A DNA stretch of 64,000 nt from Lanius collurio. Taxonomy: Eukaryota > Chordata > Aves > Passeriformes > Laniidae. This document shows positions 35,901 to 50,900 of the stretch, one piece after another. The stretch spans positions 10,374,206 through 10,438,205 of the forward strand of contig JACBWW010000018.1 in assembly GCA_020086605.1 (NCBI GenBank). Reading direction: 5' to 3'. The position numbers were made by a program, and so were the translations under genes. The first letter of the stretch is position 1. Each line of letters begins with the position of its first letter. The notes under the pieces were generated by a model, which worked only from the letters and a program-made list of their open reading frames with translations, was not told where the DNA came from and ran no database searches.

Positions 35901-38900
35901 TAAATTAAAGAAATAAAAAGGTACACCAACTGAGTGTATTTACAAGCAGATGCAAGAGGAAGGCTATATGAATTTGAGGTTAATTTTATTCTCATTCAGA
36001 TTTTTTTGTATCTTAGCTTGGGCAGGTCACAGTCATGTCTGTTCAGAGTGTGAACACATATCCACAGATTGCATCAAGTCCTGCATATTAAAATATACAA
36101 GTACTGACCAAGAGAGAATTGATTTAAAGAACAATCAAAGTCACACAGGTTTGTCGTCCTTTTTAAACATGAATTGGCACACAAGTAATTAGGAACAATT
36201 GGAACAAAATGGATTGGAAACTGAAGTTACTCAAAGAGCACAAGAAAGTCAGCTCTCTAGATCCTACCTTTCCACCTGTGCAGGGACCATCAACTGCAGC
36301 CTTCTGAATTACAGGCATGTTGGGACTTTCATTCCTCTTCAGAAGTTTGACATTGTACTTATTCACACCTGCAAAATTCTGAAATTAAGTGTAGCAATTA
36401 TTATTGAATACTTTATTACTCATTTTAACACAATCAGATTAGAAATGCATCTGCAAAGAGCTTTCACAAGCTAATACTCTTAGAGGATTTCAGTCTACTG
36501 AACACCTAGCATTTGTGTTTTTGCATTACAGCATAACTTTTAGAGTCTAAGAGGAATAGGAAAGTTGTTTGGTATCATCATACATTTTATGCACTTTCTC
36601 TCATATTCTGTCTATAAACCTCTAATGAAAAAGAATCTGCAAAATAAAGTTCAAAGTCTTCCTATTAAAAGAATCAACTAAGAGGCCAGTTAGAAACACA
36701 CTGTAAAATTATAAATCACATCAGAGTAAAAGGAAATAATGGATTTACTCAATACAGACAAAATTACCTGTTGGTTTGACATTTTATTATGTGGTTGACT
36801 TTCACCTCTTGTAACTTTGGAATCTTCTTTAACTACAAAAGAATGCATTCTTTTGAAATGCTCTTAAAAACTGTAATAATCAAGACTCAAAAAAATTAAT
36901 AACTCCATACAAATACACAGAGTTGCATAAATTTGAATGGTTTTATCAAATGCTTAATTCTAACTTCATAGGTCATTTAGTGTATGCTTTTCTAGGATAA
37001 AATAAAATTAAGTTTATCCAATAATACATCTAACTTTCTATTCCACAAATATGATCCCAAGCAGATTTGTTTGGTTTTTATATTAGATGGGTGTCAAGTC
37101 AACAAAACACACAGAACAACTTGCCTAAAAGGTTCAGGATTAAGGGTGGAACAATCCAATCCACACATCAGGGCCATTATTTGACAGTAACAAGTGCAAC
37201 GTAATGTTGATAAAACTATAGTAACTTATTTCTTGTCAATAACTACAAAAAGCCCATCAGACATTTCACTGAAGGTCAGATAAAGCAAGTAGTTCTTCTA
37301 AACAAAGTTCCTAATTATAATACTTACATTTTTTATAAGGCTCCTGTTTTCTTTGCTGACATTTAAAGCTGCCGTCATTGAAGCCTGGCTTATAAAACTG
37401 ATGGCCAGTTCCCAGCTTGACTTCCTGAGGTAGAACTGCACCCTAGGGGTTTCAAACATCAAAGCTTAACTGGGTATCTATTATTTACATAATAGTGCCC
37501 TATGATTACCCCTTTCCAGAATTATGCATACTGCATGTAACACCACTTCCATCCAGAAAACATGAAGTTTTCTAATACACTGAACTGATGTATGAAATTA
37601 AGTACCTTCATATTTTGAAGGCAGGGATTTCTTTAATGTTTCTGTACAAACCTTCTCATGCATGTTTTGTTGAATGTGATGAGACTTCCCAGAACTCTGC
37701 AATGACTGCCATATGCTGCAGAATTCATCATCTTGCTTACTCTGTGCCTGACAAAATAAAAAACAAGACCCCCAACAAACTGAGTAGCGACAAATTCAAC
37801 TTTTGAAGAGCTAAGTATACACCAAGACATTCTGGAAATCTTAAGGTTCAAGTTTAACAGTCATCTGAGGAGATGACATATTTTCATACTGACACTAGTA
37901 GAAGTTGCAAGTAATTAATTACAAAACAAGCTGTTGTAGTGGATTGCATTTACAATTTTTACCAAGAATCACTACTAAACTTAAATGAGCTTAGTTTGTT
38001 TTGCAAGTGGCTTTGTTGTGTTATTAACTGAAGTTATGAGTACAGGAAAGATGATTAAGTATAATGAAACTCAAATAACAGTTCAGAATGGTTTCAAATT
38101 CATGCTTTCATACTGGGAGTATTCTTAGAGTTTATTATTGATGATTTATTTTGTAAGGCCTTACCAATAAGGCTCAATTACTTCATTACACTACAGGTAT
38201 GCTACCACAGAACTGAAGCCCAGCTATGCAAAAAAACCACTTAAAATCTAATATCTAAACAAGGATAACACAGGATAGTATATCCATTCAAGAACTGAGA
38301 ACAGTTCTGCTCCAATCAGTATGTGAACTAAAACATCTGATGTACTAAGACAAAACAATGTATTAATCATGAGAAAATGACAGCCACCCTGAACAAGGGC
38401 CAAAACAGGGACATTTGGGTCCGATACTAAATGAAACCAAACACTCACTTTATTTTTCTGATTGCCACTCAGAAATGATCCTTTCTGGGGTGAGTTAGAC
38501 TTGCCCTGATTTTCAGCCCTGAGATTGTAATGCTGTCTTCCATTCAGTTGCTAAATCATTGAGACAAAAAAAAATCAGAAATGTTTCACTGTCTTACATT
38601 TTCTTTTGCAAAGTAGTTTTTCTTGTATAGAATTGAAAAACATGAGACAACTGTTTTCAAACACACTTATAGGAACACAAAATTACTAATTAAGGTAAGT
38701 TGCTTTAAAGAACTCTCTTTAAAAAAATGAAGCTTCATTAAACCACCAAGAACCTGAATTCACCTGTATTTTTTCCTCCTTTATTGTAGTTTAGAAGTAA
38801 ATCATAACCAAGAAGCAAAACTGATAGGGAAATCATGTATTCCCATTCTAAGCATGGACAAACAGCGTACAGGAAGTATTAATTGGATCAAAGCTTTAAA

Positions 38901-41900
38901 GAAATAATCACATCTCTGCCCAGACACAATATTTGTTGACACCAAATATGGTGGCACTGCTCCAAACTAAGTTAGCTATCTCAGAAAAGCAACTGGAGTT
39001 ACTCAGAGCAAAACAACTGTCAATAAGGAAATTTTAACCCTTTTCATTATTAGATTAGTTCATTTCTCCAACATAAGACTTATTCTACTTCTAATATATT
39101 GACATAAAAACTAAATTTTGTTTGATGATAATGAAGATAACCATTTCAATACTTCAGATTCTAGGGAAAAACATTTTTGCACAAATGCAAGAAAAGTCTT
39201 ACTTGAGTAGGAACAAAAAGGGAGCGAGGAGAATGGTTGAGGCCTCCCAGATGCACTTTTTGTGAGCATACAGATGCCAGATCAGGTGCATATGAGTTGT
39301 AGTTATTCACTGCTGGCTGAGGTTTAACTATGGCCATCAGCTTTTGATTTCCCATTTCTGACCGACTACCATGAGACAGGTTAATTAAGGCACTTGAGGG
39401 CAGGCGATAACCTCTGGCAGGTGAGCACCTTAAGAAAAGTGAATTCCACAGTTGTTTCATGCAGTTTAATTGTTGCCAAAAGATAAAGACTCAAGTTTGA
39501 ACAACAGAGGCTGAAAACTATCCAATATTGAAATCCAGTAGCATTGCAGACAACCTGAAACCCATGGCTCCCCTTTGCCCTCTGGCTGTGAAACAGTAAT
39601 TACCACTACTCTCAGTTTATAATGTACCTTTCAGTGCTGAGCCTAAAGAAATTTTTAAGATGAGTAAACTGTTAGAGCACAGTTCTGTAGTAAATATTTC
39701 TGTAAAAGAACCAGAGAACAATATTCTTTTATTTTTTTGAAATGAAAACTGAAGTTTCAGGTTCAGTAGCAGTATGACAAATTGAAGTTAAGCAGTATTT
39801 CTGAACACTGATTATTATCTGTGTTACAGGACATGCAAGGGCTATCTTTGTGCAATGACTGCTGAACGCAGGTAGTAGGTAAGAATCTCCTGTAATTTCC
39901 ATCATTAAAACCTTGATTTAGATAAGAACAGTGAAATGAAGCCTGCTGGCTATATTTGAGCACTTATAGGTTTAGCTGTTTATTTAAATACGAAAGAGTT
40001 CTCACACTTTTAAAAACAAAAGCACCTCCACCTCCTGAAGAACAGTTCAGTTTTTAATGGTGGTTGGAATTTAGTGCCTTAGTATCACTTTTGATAGTTC
40101 GGAGTCCGTCCTTCAGAGGAACAGATGCCTTCTGGCTAGTTTTTAATCTACGTGTTGAATACATACTGATAAGAACCTATTTTCTACATATTTATTTAGA
40201 CATCTGGATCTAGTGCTTTGTTCTGCTGGTTCATGTTTGCTTTCTACAAGTCAGAAGTTTACAGACCAAAAAAAGCCTAAAGAGCATTTCCACAATATAT
40301 ATGCTTCATAAAAATTATCACTACTCAAAAAGAATAAGGAAAAACAAAAGAAATCAAAACTGACCAACACTGCCTAGAAACAATGCTTTAAGAAGAGGCA
40401 TTAAACATATCCAACCAAAGTCAGCAATTTCATGCCATTTATACCAATAGAATGAAATTACCCTGAATACAAACCTTATAGTGAGGCCTCCAAGAAATTC
40501 TTCATCAAACAAAACTTCAAAGAGCACATCTGTTTCTCTAGCAGCTACAGAAAACAAAGTAAAATGCCATCCTATATAGGTTACACTAATTCCATCTATA
40601 TTATGTAAATACCTATACTAGTTATGCAATAAATAATGCAAAGACTCAAAATGAACAACAATTCCCCAACTAATTTCTGAGTACTTTCATTAACAGGAAT
40701 TTGGAAATGCCTCTCAAGGTCTCACACACGTCTGCCCTTTAAGATATAGTTTCAACAGAAATGTACCATGCATAACACCTACCAATGTGCATTAATAGAA
40801 CTGCAGTTTATAGCAGTATGTCACAGTGGTCAGAAACTGTCAGAAAAGAGATGCAAGCCACTTTTACATTCAGGCAGTCAGAAACTAACAGCTTTGATAT
40901 TAACTTCTTGCACAATGATAGACTAATACACCTTTAGAATTATATTAGTATATAATAATTATGGAGAAAAGAACATTTCTTTAAAAAACTGCACCCAAGT
41001 CTTGTCTATTCGAGATTCTATTAGATGAAAACTGAATGAGAAAGCCTACTGAAATGGCAGGTAAGAAAACCATTTGCAATACTAGATCTCAAACTGCTAC
41101 ACTCTGTGGGGCATGATAAATCCTTTTGTTTACTTGAAATAGATTTATGGTTGATTTTCTTGTCAAAGAAAGTATACATCTATGCCAATTAATGGAAATG
41201 GAAGATCACAGAATAAAAATACAAGTTCAAAACAAAACAATTTAATACAAATCACATTTGAGAAATTTTTATGTTCAATGTAAGTATTAAGGCTAATACT
41301 TGGTTTAACATCCACTTCACTTTTTTCCCATAAATTCCTTTTGTTTCTGTTCAGCTCTGCCTTCTTCATAGCAAGAAGAAACAAAGAGTTAATTTCTAAT
41401 TCATATAGGAAGGAACACAGAGTAAGTAATTTCTTATTCAAAGAACAGCTGTGTAACACATGAAATTCAAAACAGTAAATATGCTATTAACAGCTTCAAG
41501 TTGCACATGCTTCATAGTGAGAAATGAGTGCATTCACAGGCATTACACAAAATACTATCCTAAAGCCTGCTTTCACATCGCTAGCTGAGCTGCTATACAG
41601 CTGTAATCATGAAGAAAATATTACCTCCTTTAATTCCTATAATGGTGCCTCGAAGACCAACTGGAACAGAAAAGTTCTCTCTGACATTGACAACACGGTC
41701 AAACAGCCTGTACTCTGCATCTCGATCTGGAACAACCCCCTTCTGCTGTTCTAATGGCTGACAATAACCAAAAGACTGTGTTAATGTATGCAAAAGAATA
41801 AGGACTACAATAAAAATGCATTTGTAACAATATCTGAGACACACTATAAAGTAAAACCATAAAAAAATTCCCCCCCAAACACCTCAAAAAATAAAAACCT

Positions 41901-44900
41901 TCCCTCTCCAGATTCAAAGTAAACTTTCTTTTTTTCTCCTTGCAACTCTCACTCACTGCTTCTGCCTGAAAAATGAGTGTTGTACACTAGCTGATCAAGA
42001 GGATCAATTCAGACAGAACCAAAACACTGAGTGCAAGCTGCCTATAACAGTAACATGGGCAAGATAAGCAGTTGGCCCTATGTCAAGAACTGAATAAAAA
42101 GTAAAACAGAGCAAAATAGAGAGCAGAAACAAATTTTATTTTGCCTTCATTACAAAGACAATAAGAACTGTAAAAGCATAAAGGACAGAAGGTAGAAAAA
42201 AACTGAAAATCAGTGTCCTACATGACAGAGTTCTGTAGTTAGAAGAAATTCTCTCTCCTTGTAGAGACAAACTACTGCTCTCAAAATTATGTTCTAGAAG
42301 GCATAATTGAATCTTTCCTTTCATCAATACTGTCATAAAACTCCATTCTCATAAAGTTGGTAAACTTAGGTAAAATAAATACGATCTGGACAACTTAACC
42401 CCCAACCCAACCTGTTCCCATCACTTACTCTGTACAGCAAATGGGGTTTCACAGTTACTCGCACCTTCTTGTTGCTCTTTCTCTGCTAAAGGAAAGGAAC
42501 AGAAAGTCTTTACAAACCAGTGCAGGAACCAGCACTGAAATAGGTAAAACAAAACTCCTGAAAAGACCATTAGAATTCTTCAGTTTCTTTTAGATAATGG
42601 TATACAGCTTTAATGAAGTCTTTAGAATAAGTCTACTTTTTAAAATATGGTAGATTTTCTACCAAACCATTAGTTGTCTAATTCCCAATTTCACACCAAT
42701 TTTATAAAGATGTGCAAGTTATTTCAAAAAAAATCACCCCATTATTTCATATGCCTTTGTCCTTAGCTTTTTACTTAAGCCATTTCCTAGGCAAACTTTT
42801 TCATCTGTGGCTTCAGAAAATAACTTTCTAATTTTCTGCCAACCAAAGAGATACTGCAGGGGAAAAACAGCTGGGATTGCATGTAAAAAGAGCACTTCAG
42901 TATTTTTCAACATATGCATAGATACCTGTTCCTTTACAAAACCATGGAAAGGCACAGCTCAGAGTATGCCCCACTGCTGATAAATCACCCCTGAAAGACT
43001 GAATCTCTTACAAAGATTAATAATGAGCTCTTCTGAATTTCTGGGATAATTCATATTACAAATCCAGATTTTACACTATATTCTGCATCCTTTATCTTTG
43101 GAATGGAAAGTAATCTTCAATTGTCTTATTCACATTCAAGAACTTCAAAAATAATGAGCAGCTGCTCTTTGGTTCACCCCTGCTCACAATGATACCAAGC
43201 TGCATACCTTGCATTTCTCTATTTCTTCTTCAATTTTCTCAACAATGGCTGCATCCAAAATTTGCAAGTCACAAGATGAGCGAGACAAAGCAGACACAGG
43301 ATGTGCCTTTAGCCAGGCAACAATTTCTTGCACTTTCTCAGCTCTGAATAAAAAATTACATGAATGCTTTTAACTACATATACCAGGCATTTTACCACAT
43401 TCCCTAATTCAATCAAGTCAAGTATGATCACACAGGCCAAATGATTGTATATACTCATAAAGTAATGGAATCTGAGAGTTCTGTATGATTTAAGAGAAGT
43501 CTGAATTATACAATGCTGTTTCAAAATCATAACTTAAAGTCTTGTTTCAGAAAAAAAAAAAGAAATTAATTAAAAGAATTCAGCAAATTAAGTTTGCATT
43601 CAACCAACAAACTGTGTCCAGATGTGATTAGTGGTTCTGTGACCAGCTGTTTCTCACAACAGAGTAATAAAGAACTTCACAGCACAATCCTCTCTGATAA
43701 AATGGAGCAAAACCCTGAGATTCTTTTAAGCAAAGAGTCCCACATTGGTGTATCATCAGGTAACTGACCTGCAGAGTCCACTGTCCTGCAGATTTACTGA
43801 CTGAAGAATGTGAATGGGGTTACTGTCTAATAACTAAAGCTGTTTAATGTTACCATACTGCGTCTGGAACTAAGGCTGCTACTTTTCTCCCATGAAACTG
43901 AATAAACGTATACTCAACATGTGCAAAGTACTTTCAACTCTGTAAGAATTCTTTTTCAAATTTGATTTTAGACAATTTCCACTATTACTGGTATTTTTTT
44001 TCAAAAATTATCTTTATGACTAGTTGTAGCTATGCTTACTGAAGGTTATTTTAAAAGCAGGCATTATAAAGTAGCCACTAAAAATTATATTTCTCATTTA
44101 CTGGGTTTTCTGAGCTTGAAGTCTGGCAGAAACCTGGATTCCACAACTGAAAAGTACAGCATTCAAATAATGTTTTCAGCCATCAATGAACAATTAGGCT
44201 GCAAGGTTTCAGTTACACAGCAGCCACTACACGATCACTACCAATTTCTAAACTGTCAGTTTTTATTCTCCTTATTGTAGAAAAGAGATAAGGACCATAG
44301 CTTACCCATTCTCATCCTCTCCAGGCCAAATGTCATCTTCATAGCAGATATCTTCCTGGCTGTTCTTGGCTACATAATTAAATAGTTCAGGCACCCTAAA
44401 AACACCCGAATAAATGGAAGATAACTTCAGTTTCACATCAGCATAGACCACAAAAATGCCCCATCAAAATCAAGGCTGATGGGCTTCAAAATTTGTGGAT
44501 CCCAGATGGGCTATTTTTTACTTAAGTTAGCATCATTGTGTTAACTTCTCATAGCAATCTGCTAACAAAATTACTCTATCCCAAAATAGAACACTGGAAG
44601 AAAAGAAATGAATTCATCAGTTCTTAGAAGATCTGTGACCATAAGACCAATTCCAACAATTGATATAAAGGTGGGTAATTTGGATGAAGCTCATATCCAA
44701 TAATTTACCTTTCTAAATATTCAGCAAGTAGCTGCTCTACAGCAGAAGAATACAACCATTCATTTCCAACTTTCTTAGTATAGCCAGGAACTTCTTCATT
44801 TTTCTTATTGAACTTCAAGTTTAGCCCCACATTTGCTTTGTGATCACCATGAGGACTGGAAATAGGAAAAAGTTCATTAACTTGCAATAATATGTGTGTG

Positions 44901-47900
44901 TATACACATTAAAAAAACCCCAAACCTTGTGAACATACATTCTCGGCCTTAAACCACAGAAGAATTAAATTCATTGTATTGTTTACTTGTTACCCTTGTG
45001 TCAGGCCAAAAGCTGTGCTACAGTAGCTGTCCACCTGTGTGCCTATACTTCATTGCAAAGGAGGGTAGGAAATATTTTACCTTTCTTCCTTAATTGAGAT
45101 CTAATCAACCACAATCAATCTGGCATTTACCAAGCTGCAGAAGGATATCCTTGAACAATCCATCCAGAACAAATGTACACATTAGATCACAAGAAGATGC
45201 TCAGGCATCAACCGTGTCTTTAGAGAGGAACCACAGTTCTTACATTCACAGCACTACATGGATTGCCTCCCTTATGGATTTTAAGGGGTCTTAATTAGTT
45301 CTTAAAAGAAGCTACAGGTACAAGTAATCTCCCTTTATACTAGCAGTAATAAGTACAATGAAACTAGATCCCAATTCCACTTTTTTATTCTCAGTGTGGC
45401 AAAGTCAGTTTAAACTCCTAATTCAATTTTGCAAATAGCTAACCAGGAAAGTCAATCTTATGTCTATCTACAATATGAATGTAAACAGAACTGTCCAGTA
45501 AACAGAAATTTAAAACATGTTTCTGATAGAGAAAAAGTGATACATATCAACTTAGTTTACAGCAAATATACTTCAAAGAAAGCTTCACATCACAAAATAG
45601 TGTACGCTTGATAAAAATAGTACTTAAGCAGAGCAAAAATTTTGTAGAGTTATAGCAGAATTTAGAAGCGTCCCTACAGTCAAAATTCACAAAGAGAACT
45701 TACTTTTTCTTTGATCCTCTTCCAATAAAGATACTCCCTGTAAATCTGGAGACAAGATATCCACTTACTCCAAGGCGGCTGGCCAAAATATATGCAGGAT
45801 TGTATTTCACAGAATATTTCTTTAAAACAAACAAACAAAACATATTGGCAATGCCTAAAGGATAAGGATTTTTATACAAAGGGCAAATGAATGATATGGA
45901 AACATCCCCTAGAGACATTTACCACCGCAAAATCTATTTCATACATTGTTTGAGCTTTTACTAGAAAAGCAGAAGCACTCACATGCTGGTTCTGTATTAA
46001 AGTATCAAGCTGGGGTTCACATGGAATATTAAAAACTACCCGGATTCTACCTTCTGGAATCACATCATGTGAATCGTGAACCTTGGAGAGAAAGACAATA
46101 CATTAAAAATGCTGTAGAAATGCTATTTAAAACCAGCAGTCTTTGGATAACAAACCTCATGTTCTACTTTATCAACAATTTTGCTGCAGTAGGCACAGAG
46201 ATACTTTGGGATTCATCACCCTGCCTTGACCTATACATTGCTTCCTCATAGAGCCAATCATTCAGCATTAAATCAAAGGAATTCATGACTGAAAATAGCA
46301 CAAAATGGGAAGTTTATGTATTATCCCAAAGAACTAATCAAAATAATCCAGCATTCAAGTTTGCTCTTTTTCCTCTTACACAAACAACAAGGACAGGGAA
46401 AACAGAAGATCCCTCTCTTTCTCAGACTAAACCACCAGGGAATCCTAGATTTAAAATTTTAGGCTGCTACTGTCACACAATGTCTTAGATTATTTTAGGT
46501 TCACAAAAAAAAAAAATCTGCAGGGAAAAATTATGAAATTACTGGAACTAACTTCACCCATGCAGCCGTAGTAAGGAGATCCCAGCATGAAGGCTGTACT
46601 TCCAGGAGGAAACAAATCATCCAGAGTTCTGATGTTTGAAAAACGAGAGTCAAAGGCTTTGATATCCTACATGAAAAAGACAATATTGATAATCTTAAAC
46701 AACATTCAGTTCCAGTAGAATAATTAAAAAGTTTATATAAATAGACACTTAGTTTAAAACACAGTCTGACTCTGAAATAATTCAGAGAAGATACTGAACT
46801 TGTATATTTACCTTGACAACTGTTTGGTAAACAAAAGGAAGAACTTGTTTAGACCACTGCTTCTCCAAATAAACTTCTCCATTTTGGTTTATCTGATATC
46901 TATTACCAGTGAGTAACTGAGCATATACAACTACTGATGTTTCATGGATAATTATTCCTTTCCTTCTCTGGTACCTGAATGCAAAGCAGAACATTTAGCT
47001 TGATTACAATAAACAGAATGAAACCAAGAGGATAGAATCAATTTATTGAAGTAAAATTAAATAAAGTAAAAAAACCTCTTTAAAAAAGGATTCTAATAGT
47101 TTTCTTCTTATTTGACAAAAAATACCCAGAATAAATGTCTTAACCAACTGCTTACCCACTGTTGCACAGCCATCACTATAGAGCTCAGAGTATTAACTCA
47201 GGCACATTAAGTCTTTACAGTGGAAGGGTTAGGGGTATTTAAATCAGGTTACTCGAATGATAGGTAATGAAATGCCAAACTGATGCTGAATTGAGTTTTG
47301 TCTTTTTGCTTTTATATATTCTCTATATTCTTTACACTTACATGTGTTGCTCTGTAGCCCGTTACAGTATTCATAGCTAGCATTTTACCTACTCTGTTAG
47401 ACAGAAAGACAAAATAAATTCCCCAGCAGCTCCAAGCTGGGGGTGCAAAGTTAGATTCTTTGGGAAGCCAAGGTTGAAACTAGCTCTCTGAGACACATTT
47501 TAATAAACAAAGTTTAGTTCCTATCTAAGGAGGATTTCAGAAAGGGTTGAACTGGGGGAGAATTACTTCATCACTTATGTCTCTAACTGAGGGTTCTTGT
47601 CAGTTATGCTAATTTGCTACACACATAAAAATTGTATGTGCTTTAGATTACAGGTGCATCTTCAGGCACCTTCCCTCTAGCGTGCTGTGCACCTAAGCAT
47701 CCTTATAAAGGTAACCCCTTTTTATCACCTGTGTCTGGTTCATGATTTTAAGACCAGCAAAAAGGCATCAAAACTACTGTAACTCAGTTATAGCCTACCG
47801 AGACCCACACTTTAGAAGAGCAAGAACTGTACTCAAATTTAACAATGCTAAGCCATTTGAGTTGTAAGGTGATGCTGTATTACTTCATTCTACAAACTTC

Positions 47901-50900
47901 CTACAACTGACACCAGAACAGAAAACTGAGAGGGAGAATAAATACTGAAACTCACTCATTTCAGAGTTCTTTTGTAACAGCATCTAACTTTAGTTACCTT
48001 GGGACTGACTCCATATATTCTGAAATTTCAACATAAGCTCTTTTATATTGTTGTTTTAAATTTAAGCAGAACTGATTAACCTTTATGATCAAGTATGTAG
48101 CGGCTCTTCTGTGCTACTTAGGTCTGTAATGCAGGAACAAAACACAGCTAAGACATAAAATGCAAAGCGACACTTTAACTTTTGAAATTACTTACTGCTC
48201 TGAAATGCCTTGAACTTCTTTTACCCACATGCTTTGTTCCTTATCTCCAACATAAGCCACTTTAGTTGGGGGCACTGCATTTCCCATGTAAAGCTTCTGT
48301 GTGCCATGCGGTTCTTCCAAATAAAACCTTGAGAATATTACAACAGGTAGGAAATTTAATCAAATAAGATTAACCTAGACATAACCAATTGTGAGCAAAA
48401 CTTAAAATTGTTAGAAATGTTAAATACGTGGAAGACTTGCAGCACCATTTTCTCCATCCTTTCCACAACAGGCCACATAGCATGGATTTAATAAAAAATA
48501 CCAGTACATGTACTGAAAGGAGGATTTTACAGGAATGTTCACTGTGTGGACCTCCGTGCATCCATTTTCCCCTCAAAACTAAGAAGAAACTCTCCCAAGC
48601 TTCTACATCTATATCAAAAGAGTGAAAGACTAGACTGCTACAGAGGCAACCAAATCTCAGAACAATGTTAAGCAGCCTTTGTTATATCTGGACTAATTTG
48701 TTGTTACTTTTACAATAAAACCAAAATTTCTGTGCAGCCCAAGGAACTTAATTTGAAAAAAACCAGCAAAACAACAAAGAACTATTGATCAGATAGCTCT
48801 TACTTAGTTTCTCCATCTGACACTGCAACAACTCTGGCTTCTTCAAGGTGGGGCCAGTTAACAAAAACCCTCTTTCCAAGTATCAAACTGGCAACATTTT
48901 CTACCATCTGAAAAAAACCCAGAAGTTTTATTACTAATTGTTTAACATATTAAAAAAAAATTTATAGTATTTTCAAACTGGTTTTGCAATAAAAACTATA
49001 GTAGTTAAATAATGGGTTTTCTTACACTACAAAAATCTTATTTTTATCTTGTTAAAATATATTTGATACAGATTACATAATCCCTGACTAATAGTGTGGC
49101 TCTTAACATGTTGCATGTGTTTCTTGGAAGACCTGGGCTGATTTATATGTCTGATACAAGCTTCCTAAGTACTTCTTTTGTTAAATCATATAGAACTATT
49201 TGTGTCTCTGGGACACAATGAACAAAATGACAATTTGAGATTACTGAAATATTTTGTACCATATATTTTACTTATTTATTTCACTGAAAAAAAGGAACAA
49301 CTTTTTTTTTCTAGCATCTGCAATTTTAGTCTCACATTACGTCCTGTTTTTCTAATGTGTTTCTGCTATTTTTTAATATTATTTCAGCTTATTTAGTTTT
49401 TCTTGCCATATATTCAAATATGCATTCTTCCTATCTCTCTACTGTAAAATCATATCTATTGTATCATATCATGTCACATCATATCATCTCCTTCCTCTCT
49501 CCTTTCCTGCTTTTATTTATTTCTCTCTGAAACTTTTTTCTTTCCTACACTTGTCATTTGCCACTTTGACTCCTCCCTCTATCAAACACCCCCATTAGAG
49601 TGGAAGGTGTTAAGTCTGCTTTGTTGACAAAAAGGAAACACATTTTCTTTTTAAGTGATCATCTATTCAGTTACACAAAAGACAACCAACACTGATCTGG
49701 AGAGCGCTCCTTGCATTTATACCATTAATTAGCCACCAGCTCCTTACCCAAGAACATCTAAATGCTACCACAGAGACAGGCCAGAAACTCAGTGAAGGAC
49801 ACTGACATTTCACATTCTGAAGTCTGGAAAAATTTAAGCCTTTTAGCAGTTACCCAAAATTCTAGACTGTTTCCCACATAATTTTAGCATTTTAACACTT
49901 CAAATCTGACTATTTAACAAATTCAGTCTTTTTGGTCCAGCTGTGGGATTTTTTTTTTTGTTTTGGTTTTTGATAGGTTTTAGTTGTTTGTTAGGAGCTG
50001 AATGCTTACCTGGTCTTTTGAGTTCTCATCAACTATGATTTCTAACATCATGTTCTCTCCATGGCTGCTTTGCTGAAACACTTGTACACCACTTTTTTTA
50101 AGATAGAACTGGGTAAAAACAAAACAGCAAATAAAAGTTGAGTTCTTACATAGTTGACTGTTAAACACAATTGAAATACTGAAGAGAAAAATCTTTTACC
50201 TTATGTTTAATGTGCTTTAAAGTAGGAAATCCACAAAAATATAATGCACTCTTGTTGATTTTAGTTATCTTATTGTGGGTTATCTCTACATGCCAAGCAT
50301 CCAAAGGTATTGTTTTATACCTAAAAAATAAGTTGCACATTTGCTCATGCTGATTGACCTTCAGCTCAAGAAAATCTCATTACTCATTCAAACACTCATT
50401 AATTGACAAACCCTTTGCTTTCTGGCAACTAATTTATGTCACTTGGAATATACAGAAAGGACAATAAAAAAACCCATACTACTGCTACAAAGAAACTACT
50501 CATTAGGAAAAAGACAAAACTTTAGTATACATGCCAAACTCACTGTTTTAAGTAATTGTTATTACCAAATTCTAACTAGCAATGGTTCCATATGGTCTCA
50601 TTCATCTTCACAATTATTCATTATTTTACTAACTGTAATCCAGCAACAGGCATTCCTCCTCTATTCTGCTTTGACTACTATTAAGCTAAAGTTTCCATTT
50701 CATCTTCAGTCTCTGTGAAATCAAGCTGGCTACTTTCACTGAGAAGAAGGTGAAAAACAAACTTGTGTTAAACTCTGCATTGGATCCGAATGTTTACATT
50801 TAAAAAAAACCACTCCGAAATTAGCATGACAATGATCACTATTTATCAGATACTTGTACCAGTCTTTCATCCTCTGTCACACAAAGTTTAGTATTCTCTA

